Notes under the pieces: model-generated
What the model was told of the DNA's origin: nothing
Seen by the model: the letters and a program-made list of their open reading frames with translations, nothing else
Database searches by the model: none
Part shown: positions 43,576-52,185 of the stretch, piece after piece
Numbering within the stretch: position 1 is the stretch's first letter
Layout of the letters: each line of letters starts with the position of its first letter
Position numbers and translations under genes: made by a program
Source of the DNA: Bin80 sp965209015
GTDB taxonomy: Bacteria > Bacteroidota > Rhodothermia > Rhodothermales > Bin80
Length of the DNA stretch: 64,000 bases
Direction of reading: 5' to 3'
Assembly: GCA_965209015.1 (NCBI GenBank)
Contig: OZ242367.1
Coordinates: forward strand, 2,728,001-2,792,000

Positions 43576-45045
43576 ATGTTGCGCCTCCTTTTTGTTGTGA
43601 TTCTCCTGACCATCAGTTGTACTGAGGTTAAGCCTCTGGAACCCCGACCCCCAAACATCATCTATATCCTTGCTGACGATCTGGGCTATGGGGAGCTTGG
43701 AAGCTATGGACAGCATTTGATTCAGACCCCCCATCTGGATCAATTAACCACTCAGGGCATGCGATTTACGCAGCATTACAGTGGAAGCCCCGTATGTGCA
43801 CCGAGTCGCTGTGCACTTCTCACTGGTTTGCATACAGGCCATTGTCAGATTCGTGACAACCATGAGCTTGGAGGGTTTGCTGACAGTACCGAACGTGGGC
43901 AGCTTCCCTTGGAAGCAGGGACCTATACACTTGGCACTCTGATGAAAGATGCAGGATACACTACCGCGGTAATCGGCAAATGGGGCTTAGGAGGGCCAAC
44001 TTCCGTTGGGGTTCCGAATCAACAAGGTTTTGATTATTTCTACGGGTATCTTGACCAGAAGCAAGCACATAACCACTACCCCTCTCATCTGTGGCGAAAC
44101 GCAGAATGGGATACACTTGCGAACGGTTATTTTCATCCACACCAACGTTTTGAAGGTTCAGATCTGTATGACCCAACTGCATACGACCGCTATCAAGGTA
44201 GCGACTACGCTCCTGACCTTATGATTCAAGAGGCGGAAAACTTTATCCGTCAAAATGCTTCCAGACCATTTTTTCTCTACTTCCCTCATACGGTACCTCA
44301 TCTGGCACTCCAGGTACCGGATGAAGAGTTGGAGACCTATGATGGCATGCTGTCTGAGTCTCCCTATGATGGTAGCCAAGGATATTTGCCACATTTCCGA
44401 CCACAATCCGCCTATGCAGGGATGATCACTCGAATGGATACACATACCGGTCGTATCGTTGAAGTTCTTCAAGAACTGGGGCTTACAGAGGAGACCTTGA
44501 TCATGTTTTCGAGCGACAATGGTGCAACCTATACAGGGGGTGTGGATACAGAGCAATTCCAGAGTTCAGGTGGGTTGCGAGGGGGGAAAGGTGATGTTTA
44601 CGAAGGGGGGATTCGTGTGCCCATGATCGCCGTTTGGCCGGGCACCATCATGCCCGGATCCACTTCTGACCATCTGTCCGCATTCTGGGATGTGATGCCC
44701 ACCTTTGCCGAGCTCACCCAAACCGAATTGGCTGTGGAGACGAATGGGGTTTCCTTTCTGCCGGTCCTCTTGGGACATGCGCCGCCGGAACCAAGCGAGA
44801 TGTACTGGGAATATCATGGTCGCAGAGGGGACGGGGTTCAGGCCGCAAGGATTGGTCCGTGGAAGGGCGTTCGTACAGGAGTTCACTCGGATGCCTCCGC
44901 ACCCGTAGCGGTCTACCATATCGAAAACGATCCCTCCGAGTCAACCAACGTTGCAGATGAGCACCTGGAGATTGTCCAAGATTTAGTTGCAATCATGCAA
45001 TCGCGCAGCGAGTCACCAATTCCCCAATGGAACTTTTCCAACTAA
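43576..45045 (+). CDS. Exported sulfatase (arylsulfatase family)
   Basis: Hydrolyses sulfate esters, probably on polysaccharides or aryl compounds. The metal-binding IIYILADDLGYGELGSYG and the formylglycine motif SPVCAPSRCALLTG (Cys type) are intact, as are KWGLGG and the FSSDNGATYTGG block. The ATG at 43576 gives a protein of 489 residues with the N-terminus MLRLLFVVILLTISCTEV, a signal peptide that could be a lipoprotein signal (Cys after TIS). Earlier in-frame ATGs lengthen the N-terminus without improving it. Activity needs a formylglycine-generating enzyme encoded elsewhere. Confidence 0.92.
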   Translation: MLRLLFVVILLTISCTEVKPLEPRPPNIIYILADDLGYGELGSYGQHLIQTPHLDQLTTQGMRFTQHYSGSPVCAPSRCALLTGLHTGHCQIRDNHELGGFADSTERGQLPLEAGTYTLGTLMKDAGYTTAVIGKWGLGGPTSVGVPNQQGFDYFYGYLDQKQAHNHYPSHLWRNAEWDTLANGYFHPHQRFEGSDLYDPTAYDRYQGSDYAPDLMIQEAENFIRQNASRPFFLYFPHTVPHLALQVPDEELETYDGMLSESPYDGSQGYLPHFRPQSAYAGMITRMDTHTGRIVEVLQELGLTEETLIMFSSDNGATYTGGVDTEQFQSSGGLRGGKGDVYEGGIRVPMIAVWPGTIMPGSTSDHLSAFWDVMPTFAELTQTELAVETNGVSFLPVLLGHAPPEPSEMYWEYHGRRGDGVQAARIGPWKGVRTGVHSDASAPVAVYHIENDPSESTNVADEHLEIVQDLVAIMQSRSESPIPQWNFSN

Positions 45046-45109
45046 TTTGGAAACATATGGGGGATTGTATCCTTCCATCATCTCACGACTTCTGGACGAA
45101 CTAGCGAAG

Positions 45110-45667
45110 ATGGTCCCTCTTATTTCTCTATGGCTCCCGATTCTGATCTCGGCAGTGTTGGTTTATGCACTCGCCTCTGTTCTGTATATGGCCACTCCGC
45201 TCCATTCAAGGGATTTTGCCAAACTTGGAGATGAGGACCCTGTCATGGACGCACTTCGTACTCAACATGCCAAACGCGGACAGTACATGTTTCCAGGTGC
45301 TCTGAGCAGTAAAGAATGGTCGACGCCCGAATGGATTGAAAAAGCGAATCGGGGTCCTGTTGGGTTAATCTTTGTCCTGCCTTCGGGAACTGGCATGTCA
45401 CGCCAACTTATTTTTCAGGGAGTATTGATTCTTGCAATCTCGTTCATGGCCGGCTATATGGGTTCCGCCAGTCTCCCTCTTGGTGCGGAGTACCTTGAAG
45501 TATTTCAGGTGGTGGGAACTGCTTCCTTTCTTGCACATGCCGCGGGGCATTTCACGTATTCCATCTGGTTTGGGTTCAGTTGGAAGATCACATGGCTTCG
45601 CGCATTTGAGGGACTACTTTACGGCATATTGACCGCAGGCATCTTTGGCTGGCTCTGGCCCCAGTAA
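45110..45667 (+). CDS. Membrane protein, function unknown
   Basis: I choose the ATG at 45110, giving 185 residues; the longer frame from 44987 overlaps the sulfatase and lacks a membrane-protein start. The protein has an N-terminal membrane segment (SLWLPILISAVLVYALASVL), a soluble stretch with HAKRGQYMFPGAL, and three C-terminal hydrophobic segments. I do not assign a function. It lies 64 bases after the sulfatase on the same strand. Confidence 0.75.
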   Translation: MVPLISLWLPILISAVLVYALASVLYMATPLHSRDFAKLGDEDPVMDALRTQHAKRGQYMFPGALSSKEWSTPEWIEKANRGPVGLIFVLPSGTGMSRQLIFQGVLILAISFMAGYMGSASLPLGAEYLEVFQVVGTASFLAHAAGHFTYSIWFGFSWKITWLRAFEGLLYGILTAGIFGWLWPQ

Positions 45668-45753
45668 CCCTGAACGACCTGTCATGAAGTTTTGACACAC
45701 TTAAGATTGGGGAATTATATAATGAGTGACTCACGAGTTATGGGACTATAACC

Positions 45754-46182
45754 TCATGATTCGTCTTTTGAAAGGGATTTCTCATCTATTAAACTTACTC
45801 CCAATTTCTTTGAAACGACAAGTGCTCGCTCAGATCGTCGTAAAAAGTTCATGCCTACCATAATCTCGTTAGAGGATTCTGACAATACAATTACTCCCAC
45901 TTCTGTTCTACCTGCCAGGGTAGCAGTTCCCAATGCAGTTAGCATAGTCTGGCTTGAGTTATCTGCTAAAGTGAATGTTTGCGTTCCCTCCAGAAGAACA
46001 GATGACTCAATGGCTACGGGCAAAGGTAGTTGAATAAAGCCAGTAAAACCCCCGTATCAATCAGGGCCTCAAATTTTTTTGCCAGGATGCTGATCCCTAA
46101 AACCGCAAATATTGAGTTTTAGACGCGGATGGCCTAATTGATCAAAATAGCCCGTTTCAATTACTTCCGTGTTGTCCGACAT
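45754..46182 (-). pseudogene. Retropepsin-like aspartic protease, frameshifted
   Basis: The pieces of a clan AA aspartic protease are spread over different frames. From the ATG at 46182 the first frame reads MSDNTEVIETGYFDQ and stops after a run of seven A (46074-46080 on the plus strand as T). Removing one base gives KKFEALIDTG, the active-site block. A second shift is needed at a run of five G (46049-46053) to reach GFIQLPLPVAIESS and then TLADNSS, LTALGTATL and IMVGMNFLRR, the typical rest of the fold. Both breaks lie in homopolymers. It is either decayed or mis-sequenced. It overlaps the partner gene upstream. Confidence 0.75.
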
Positions 46183-46432
46183 ACCGTGATCCGAGAACAA
46201 TAGATCCGCCTATTTTGATCAAGTGAAAGACCCCAAAAGAAACTTTTCCCCGTGCTTTTATAAGGGCATTTTCTGCATACTTTTCTACAAAATGTTTTCC
46301 CGTAAGAACATCAATTGCAACAAACTGTCCCTCTTTTGATTTTTCCAGTTTTTCCTTCAAGGTTTCGCGATAGATACGTTCCCCCTCATCGGCAATATGC
46401 TGAGGCTTGATAAGGATCGGTCTGTTTTTCAT
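46157..46432 (-). CDS. Small DUF5678-like partner of the aspartic protease
   Basis: A 91-residue protein with the pattern KEGQFVAIDVLTGKHFVEK...ALIKARGKVSFGVFHLIKIGG, which I recognise as the small protein commonly encoded just before a clan AA aspartic protease. Here the overlap with the protease start (46157-46182) is consistent with that pairing. The pair is widespread and its function is unclear; a toxin-antitoxin-like role has been suggested by context only. The start ATG at 46432 fits. Confidence 0.7.
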   Translation of the reverse strand: MKNRPILIKPQHIADEGERIYRETLKEKLEKSKEGQFVAIDVLTGKHFVEKYAENALIKARGKVSFGVFHLIKIGGSIVLGSRYVGQHGSN

Positions 46433-46946
46433 TTGTCTTTAAGCCCATTTGGGCGGTTGGTTGCGTAAAACTAGCTAGCACTCCTATGGGAATACGATAA
46501 AGATAAAGTTTTTGTTTTTGATCCAGAACTGACCAATAGGTCCCTCCACCAGAAAGAGCAGTTTTTGGGAACTGTGATGGAGCATGGTGTTGGGTCTCAT
46601 TGGTATGGATAGGGTTGCAAGCGGCTCAACGGGCCGGCGTGTTCAACCGCACATGATATACACAAAAAATTCTGTATATAGCCTGTGCGTTTTCGTTTGG
46701 GAAACCCAATTCGTGGGTTGCCCTCCAATAAGATAGCTGCCAACAAGTGCAGAGTTGCTACCTATGCCGCCGAACTTGGGTCAAGATTGCGTAGGTCAGT
46801 TGATGGCTGGAATATTCTGCCAAACTGCTCCAACTTAGTAACTTGTCTGCTGATACTGAATTGTGGATAGAGAACTTACCTTATTAACCAAGGAGCATGT
46901 TCTCACCCTCGAAACCAAAAACTCAGACTCTGATGATCTCTCGACA
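46433..46946. other. Intergenic, no gene seen
   Basis: A 514-base stretch between two minus-strand genes. No convincing frame, hairpin or RNA signature was recognised. An open plus-strand frame at 46863-47096 runs into the sterol-desaturase-like gene and is a shadow. Confidence 0.4.
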
Positions 46947-47849
46947 TTAGGCAGAAGGAGAATTCTTCTCACGTTTATGGCTGGTGCTAATCCCATGCAT
47001 ACTTTGTCCGACGAATGTTTTGGGGAATTTTTCGACATTCTCAAAGCCCAATTCAATGTCACGTCCATCATGAGGGATCACGGCAGTTTTGAATAAATAG
47101 TCCCAAAGGCTGAGGCTGATTCCATAGTTGATTCCATGCGGATATCCTTCTGGCCAACTCTTTGCATGATGCCAAATATGCATCTGAGGATTGTTGATGA
47201 TGTATTTTAGAGGGCCCAGGGGAATCCAGATATTACTGTGATTCGCATGTCCGATGACCAAGGTGATCAGGTAGACAATAAAGAATTCTTCAATCCCAAA
47301 TCCGATCATTGCGAGTGGAATGTATTGCAGTCCATTATAGACCACATTCTCCATCCAGTGGAAGCGCAAATGTGCGGCAAAGCCCATCTCCTCAACCGAG
47401 TGATGCACTTTATGAAATTCCCATAGTGCAGGGACGCGGTGCAACAACCGGTGTACATTCCAATGAATAAAATCTCGGATGATAAACAGAGTCAGAAGCT
47501 GTGCCCATACCGGCAGATTTCCAATCTGAATAGCAACCAGATTGGTAATTCCGATGCTGGCTAAGGCATCACTGAAAAGATTTACCAAGACCATACTCGC
47601 CGCATTGAAGATAAAGAGCGAGAAGAGGAAGTAGTTGAAGAACATATAGAAGAGATCCAGCCAGAAATCATGTCGAAATTTCTTCTGCTCTTTCCTCCAA
47701 GGTGCGAATAGTTCAAGCACAAAAAAAGTAAGGCTGATACCAATCAGCCAGTACAAATAATTCTGCCAGTGAGGCGTGGTAATCTCCGCCCACAAATAGG
47801 ATGCATAAGATTGGTAAGCATTCAGAAATATGTCCCAATATTTTTCCAT
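46947..47849 (-). CDS. Sterol desaturase / fatty acid hydroxylase family protein
   Basis: A di-iron membrane oxygenase of about 300 residues. The His boxes are visible: HWNVHRLLHR, FHKVHHSVEEMG, and HIWHHAKSWPEG, plus HANHSN between. Several hydrophobic segments flank them (e.g. YWLIGISLTFFVLELFA). Members hydroxylate or desaturate sterols, fatty acids or alkylglycerols; the substrate is unknown. The ATG at 47849 lies seven bases after the recG stop codon begins, with a GTG two codons earlier, so it is transcribed with recG. Confidence 0.9.
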   Translation of the reverse strand: MEKYWDIFLNAYQSYASYLWAEITTPHWQNYLYWLIGISLTFFVLELFAPWRKEQKKFRHDFWLDLFYMFFNYFLFSLFIFNAASMVLVNLFSDALASIGITNLVAIQIGNLPVWAQLLTLFIIRDFIHWNVHRLLHRVPALWEFHKVHHSVEEMGFAAHLRFHWMENVVYNGLQYIPLAMIGFGIEEFFIVYLITLVIGHANHSNIWIPLGPLKYIINNPQMHIWHHAKSWPEGYPHGINYGISLSLWDYLFKTAVIPHDGRDIELGFENVEKFPKTFVGQSMHGISTSHKREKNSPSA

Positions 47850-47855
47850 ATTCAC

Positions 47856-49955
47856 TTAACCGGTCCTTGCATATCCCTCCATTCGTGCTAATACAAATGT
47901 TTCAAAATACTGGCGCAGGGATTGATGTTCAGGAAGCGTGAGTTCTTGATCTCTTTCCCATAATTCTGCCGCTGCTTGTCTGGCATGCTCCAAAATATGT
48001 GCATCCTCGGTCAGATTTGCGAGCTTGAACTCTGGCAATCCGCTTTGGCGTGTACCGAATAGATCACCTGCCCCTCGCAATTTTAAATCCGCTTCGCTGA
48101 TCTCAAATCCATCCGTAGTTTTAACGATGACATTCAATCGGTGTTTTGATTCTGGGGATTGCCGCCAATCCGCCATGAGCACACAATAGCTCTGGTGGCT
48201 ACTTCGTCCAACCCGCCCTCTCAATTGGTGTAGCTGACTGAGTCCGAAGCGTTCCGCATGTTCTATGACGATGACGGTTGCATCAGGTGTATCTACACCA
48301 ACCTCAATAACGGTTGTAGCAACCAGTACCTTCAATTCTCCCGACTTGAACCTTGACATCACTTCCTCTTTATCTCTACTCTTCATCTTTCCGTGCACAA
48401 GTCCGACTTCTGCATCTTGACATAGCTGTTGCCAGGCCTGATAACCTGCTTCCGCATTTTTGAGATCGCTCTTCTCGCTTTCGTCTACTTGGGGATAAAC
48501 AATATAGGCTTGACGCCCCTGCCGTAATTGCTGCAACACCAGTGCTTCCATTTCAGATCGGCGGCTTTCACGCAACAATTTTGTGATGATGCGCTTACGT
48601 CCTTTGGGGAGTTCCCGTATGGTCGTCATACTCAGATCTCCGTACATTGTTAAGGACAATGAGCGTGGAATGGGCGTGGCGCTCATTAGAAGGACATGTG
48701 GATTTTCTCCTTTGGCCACGAGGCTGGCCCGCTGCTCAACCCCGAAGCGATGTTGCTCATCAACGACGGCAAGCGCTAAGTTCTTGAACTTAACATGCTC
48801 CTGAAACACCGCATGGGTACCTACCACAATATCCACCATTCCATTTTCAATCTGCGCAAGGATCTGCTCTCGGGCACGCTTTCTCTGTCCTCCAATCAGC
48901 AACCCTATCCGCATTCTAATGGGTTCAAGATATCTGGAGAGACTGGCATACTGCTGCTCGGCCAAGACTTCCGTCGGTGCCATAAATACTCCTTGAAACT
49001 GGTTATCCACCACGAGAATCAATGCTGCGACCGCAACCACCGTCTTCCCGCATCCAACGTCTCCCTGCAACATACGATACATTGGGACACCGCTCAGCAT
49101 ATCATGCTCAATGGTTTCCAAGGCATCCTTCTGGCCCTGAGTCAATTCAAATGGAAGAACTTCGTTAATGAATTGTGCATATCTCTCTCCCGTACCATTC
49201 AACTGAATCCCCTTGCGTTTCTCACGATTGTGATATGTACGGCGGAGGAGGAGTTGAAGGAAGAAGAATTCTTCAAATTTCAATCGATGTCCAGCGATCC
49301 TCAGTTCTTCGTGGGTTTTGGGAAAATGTATTGCCCGCAGTGCAACCCTTCCATCCAATAGTTTGTATTTCTCTTGAATCCATTCGGGCAATATATTCGG
49401 AAATTCTAGTCCACGTGTTTTGATGAGTTGATAAATGATCTGGCGGAACGCTCGACTCGTAAGACTTACTGCCTGTAAACGTGCACCACCAGGGTAGAGG
49501 GATGTAATTCTTCCCGTTGAAAGTTGTGGTCCACCCTCATCTAATCGGTCAAAATCTGGATGGATCATGGACCAGGTTCGCCCATATCGTGAAATCTCAC
49601 CTGTACATGCAATTCGGTAGCCTGGAACAATGGATTTCTGGATCCACTTGATTCCTTTGAACCAGATCAATTTCATATGACCATTCCAATCGTCTCGGAT
49701 ATGAGCTTCTAATCGTTGACGATTTCGGCCGGCAACCGTATCCACTTTTAGTATCGTCCCGATGATGGTTACCGTCTCATTTTCCGTATTGAGATTCACC
49801 ACCCGTGATACATTTGAATGATCTAAGTAGTCTCTTGGGTAGTAATGTAAAAGGTCCAGATAGGTTTTTACCCCAATTTGGGAGAGTACATCTGCGCGTG
49901 CCGGTCCGACTCCTTTCAGAAATTGGATCTGCTCAGCAAACACATCCTTGGCCAT
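47856..49955 (-). CDS. recG: ATP-dependent DNA helicase RecG
   Basis: Regresses stalled replication forks and branch-migrates recombination intermediates. The N-terminal wedge domain (FLKGVGPARADVLSQIG then an OB-fold) is present. Helicase motifs are intact: Walker A in LQGDVGCGKTVVA, DEQHRFGVEQRA, LLMSATPIPRSL, and VIEVGVDTPDATV with RFGLSQLHQLRGRVGR. About 700 residues is the usual length. The ATG at 49955 (MAKDVFAEQIQF) is a better start than the GTG at 49982. It is the first gene of a pair with the sterol-desaturase-like gene. Confidence 0.95.
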   Translation of the reverse strand: MAKDVFAEQIQFLKGVGPARADVLSQIGVKTYLDLLHYYPRDYLDHSNVSRVVNLNTENETVTIIGTILKVDTVAGRNRQRLEAHIRDDWNGHMKLIWFKGIKWIQKSIVPGYRIACTGEISRYGRTWSMIHPDFDRLDEGGPQLSTGRITSLYPGGARLQAVSLTSRAFRQIIYQLIKTRGLEFPNILPEWIQEKYKLLDGRVALRAIHFPKTHEELRIAGHRLKFEEFFFLQLLLRRTYHNREKRKGIQLNGTGERYAQFINEVLPFELTQGQKDALETIEHDMLSGVPMYRMLQGDVGCGKTVVAVAALILVVDNQFQGVFMAPTEVLAEQQYASLSRYLEPIRMRIGLLIGGQRKRAREQILAQIENGMVDIVVGTHAVFQEHVKFKNLALAVVDEQHRFGVEQRASLVAKGENPHVLLMSATPIPRSLSLTMYGDLSMTTIRELPKGRKRIITKLLRESRRSEMEALVLQQLRQGRQAYIVYPQVDESEKSDLKNAEAGYQAWQQLCQDAEVGLVHGKMKSRDKEEVMSRFKSGELKVLVATTVIEVGVDTPDATVIVIEHAERFGLSQLHQLRGRVGRSSHQSYCVLMADWRQSPESKHRLNVIVKTTDGFEISEADLKLRGAGDLFGTRQSGLPEFKLANLTEDAHILEHARQAAAELWERDQELTLPEHQSLRQYFETFVLARMEGYARTG

Positions 49956-49982
49956 GGCGGATAAGTTAGCGATAACGGTCAC

Positions 49983-50324
49983 AAAGATACTTCACCGCAT
50001 TTGAATCTTTTCCAAGTTTCCATTTCAAATTGATTTATCTCAATCTCTTTTTTCAAAAGTAGAGACTAATTCAGGTGTGATTCATCTGACTCTATAACCT
50101 TGACTTCATCTGGGTACTTTACGCTGGACGGTCACTACTACTACTGAAGTTGAGTGTACTTGCAAAGATGTTAACAAGTTTTCAATACCATCATCTGGAC
50201 TCTTAGATAGATAAGGGATCTGACATACTAATGGATTGCATCAGATGGATCCCTGAGCTTAGGATTTTGCTCCGATCTCAAATTAATCATTATCTTGAAT
50301 TTGACACCAATCACGGAAACTTAC
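49983..50324. other. Divergent promoter region between recG and the Mrr-type gene
   Basis: An AT-rich intergenic stretch that must contain promoters for both divergent genes. I saw no conserved -10/-35 pair, operator-like palindrome or RNA gene. Confidence 0.4.
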
Positions 50325-51809
50325 ATGAAACAGGGTATGAGCACCCTACATCAAGCAGTTGTAGCTGTTTTAGAGGAGTTTGGTCCTACGCATTACCGCA
50401 AGCTGACCGAAGAAATTCTGAGACGGGGCTTGGCGGTATCGTCCTCTAAGAGCCCAGAACAATCGGTCAGCCGAATCTTGTCAACCGACATCAAACATAA
50501 TGGCCAAGAAAGTGAATTTATCAGAATTAAGTCTGGGGTTTACGGGTTACGTACCCTCCATGCTACTGGATCAGAAGCTGAAGATAAGGCCATAGATGTA
50601 TCACCCAATCATAGAACTAATCACCAGAACCAGGCATCTGGCCATTCGCGCAGAGTTCGCATTCCATATTTTCCCACATACAGGGAGGTACGTCATCTAC
50701 TGGTGATTTGGTCGGGCCGTAGCAAGTCTCTCGTTGCTGGACTTCACAGCACTCTGGCGCAGCTTCGTGGTACACCCCAAAATCCTGTCAATTGGACAGA
50801 TCCTGATACCTGGATTCCTGAGAAGCTTTCTGGTGGCATCCACGATCTTGCTATGGCTATCTGGACAAAGAGCAACCGAGATGTGAATCCGAGGCACACC
50901 TATGGACACTGGCTTCTTGTCCAGCAGTACGACCTCCTTCAGGCGGATTCCAATGGAAAACTCCTGCTCACAGATCATGGCCGCGACTTCATCAATCATC
51001 AGGGAGGTCCTGCTGAGATGTTGGTTGACCGACAAGAAGGTCTTCTAGAACTTCTTACTATGGTTTCGGAAAGTGAATCTGTTCAATTCGGAGGCCTCGT
51101 TGATGTATGGGCTGAGTATCTTGACCAGTGTTCTGGGTTCAGAACTGAGTCTACAATCCGTGACACCCTTGGCCGTCGACTGAAAAATCTCCTTGACCGA
51201 GGTCTGATTAGTAGAGAGTACACCAAGTATTCCATCACTAAATTAGGGAACGAGTACTTGAAGCGTTCTGAGATATCGTGTGAACCTGACGAACGACAGC
51301 AAATCCGTAAGCTCTCCAAGCGGTGCGAGTTAAGCGTCAAGCGTGACTTACTTGATTACCTTCAAAAGATGGATCCAACCGCCTTTGAGAGACTTATAGG
51401 ACATTTACTCGAGAAGATGAATTATCAAAATGTGGAAGTCTTTGGTCGGTCTGGTGATGGAGGTGTTGATGTAATTGCCGAGATAAAACTCGGGATCACT
51501 TCAGTCCGTGAGGTTGTTCAGGCAAAGCGGCACAGGCAGACCGTGCAACGAAAAGTTCTGGACGCTTTGCGCGGGTCGCTACACCGATTTGATGCTGTGC
51601 GAGGAACCATCGTAACAACTTCTCGCTTCTCAAAGGGGACGGTGAAAGAGGCTTCTTCCAAGGGCGCTGCACCTATCACTCTCATTGATGGGGACAAACT
51701 TGTCAATCTGCTGATTGAGCATGGAATCGGCATCCACAAACGCGTAGTTGAGGTTCTCGCTACCAATTTGGATGAGTTATCAGAATTTGAGAATTTAGAG
51801 GAAGAGTAG
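50325..51809 (+). CDS. Mrr-type restriction endonuclease with N-terminal HARE-HTH domain
   Basis: The ATG at 50325 gives 494 residues; a TTG at 50295 is the upstream limit. Residues about 5-75 form a HARE-HTH winged helix (LHQAVVAVLEEFGPTHYRKL ... IRIKSGVYGL), a domain linked to chromatin and restriction systems. A middle winged-helix region (about 225-330) resembles Mrr_N. The C-terminal Mrr_cat domain has ERLIGHLLEKMNYQNVEVF, then GDGGVDVIAE and EVVQAKRHR, the complete Asp...Gln-x-Lys PD-(D/E)XK site. Mrr enzymes cut methylated or modified DNA. It stands alone at the border of the Gabija-like pair and no cognate methyltransferase is next to it. Confidence 0.9.
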   Translation: MKQGMSTLHQAVVAVLEEFGPTHYRKLTEEILRRGLAVSSSKSPEQSVSRILSTDIKHNGQESEFIRIKSGVYGLRTLHATGSEAEDKAIDVSPNHRTNHQNQASGHSRRVRIPYFPTYREVRHLLVIWSGRSKSLVAGLHSTLAQLRGTPQNPVNWTDPDTWIPEKLSGGIHDLAMAIWTKSNRDVNPRHTYGHWLLVQQYDLLQADSNGKLLLTDHGRDFINHQGGPAEMLVDRQEGLLELLTMVSESESVQFGGLVDVWAEYLDQCSGFRTESTIRDTLGRRLKNLLDRGLISREYTKYSITKLGNEYLKRSEISCEPDERQQIRKLSKRCELSVKRDLLDYLQKMDPTAFERLIGHLLEKMNYQNVEVFGRSGDGGVDVIAEIKLGITSVREVVQAKRHRQTVQRKVLDALRGSLHRFDAVRGTIVTTSRFSKGTVKEASSKGAAPITLIDGDKLVNLLIEHGIGIHKRVVEVLATNLDELSEFENLEEE

Positions 51810-52185
51810 CGTATACGTTCATTCAAGGGACACAAAACTTTAATCCAGAGATTTATTAGCACTTCGCTCTAAGGCTGAATTAATTCCATGAATTTTCTCT
51901 ATAATCATTCTGCTCTGGCATTTGACCTCTGTGAGAAAAGATTCTTCACTCATCCTAACTATTTTCGCTCCTTCACGCAAAGTTTATGATTTTTTTAGGC
52001 CAGCCTCTTTACACATTCGCAATAGAGGTTAAGAGTTGGGCTCTGTTTTAAGTTAAATTCCTACGAATTCTATAAACGCCAAGATTTCTAGAACTCAAAA
52101 GGTCGTTAGAGTCAGCAGAAGGTTTGAACACTTGGGATGCACGATCACCTGCCCCCGCGGAGGATGACACTTCTACCCATAAGAC
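51810..52185. other. Intergenic between convergent Mrr-type and helicase genes
   Basis: No gene or clear bidirectional terminator hairpin was recognised in this stretch between two convergent genes. Confidence 0.4.

Noticed and set aside
45692..45723. TTGACA and TATAAT, promoter-like on the plus strand
   Set aside because: The spacing between the two boxes is 20 bases rather than 16-18, and no plus-strand gene follows.
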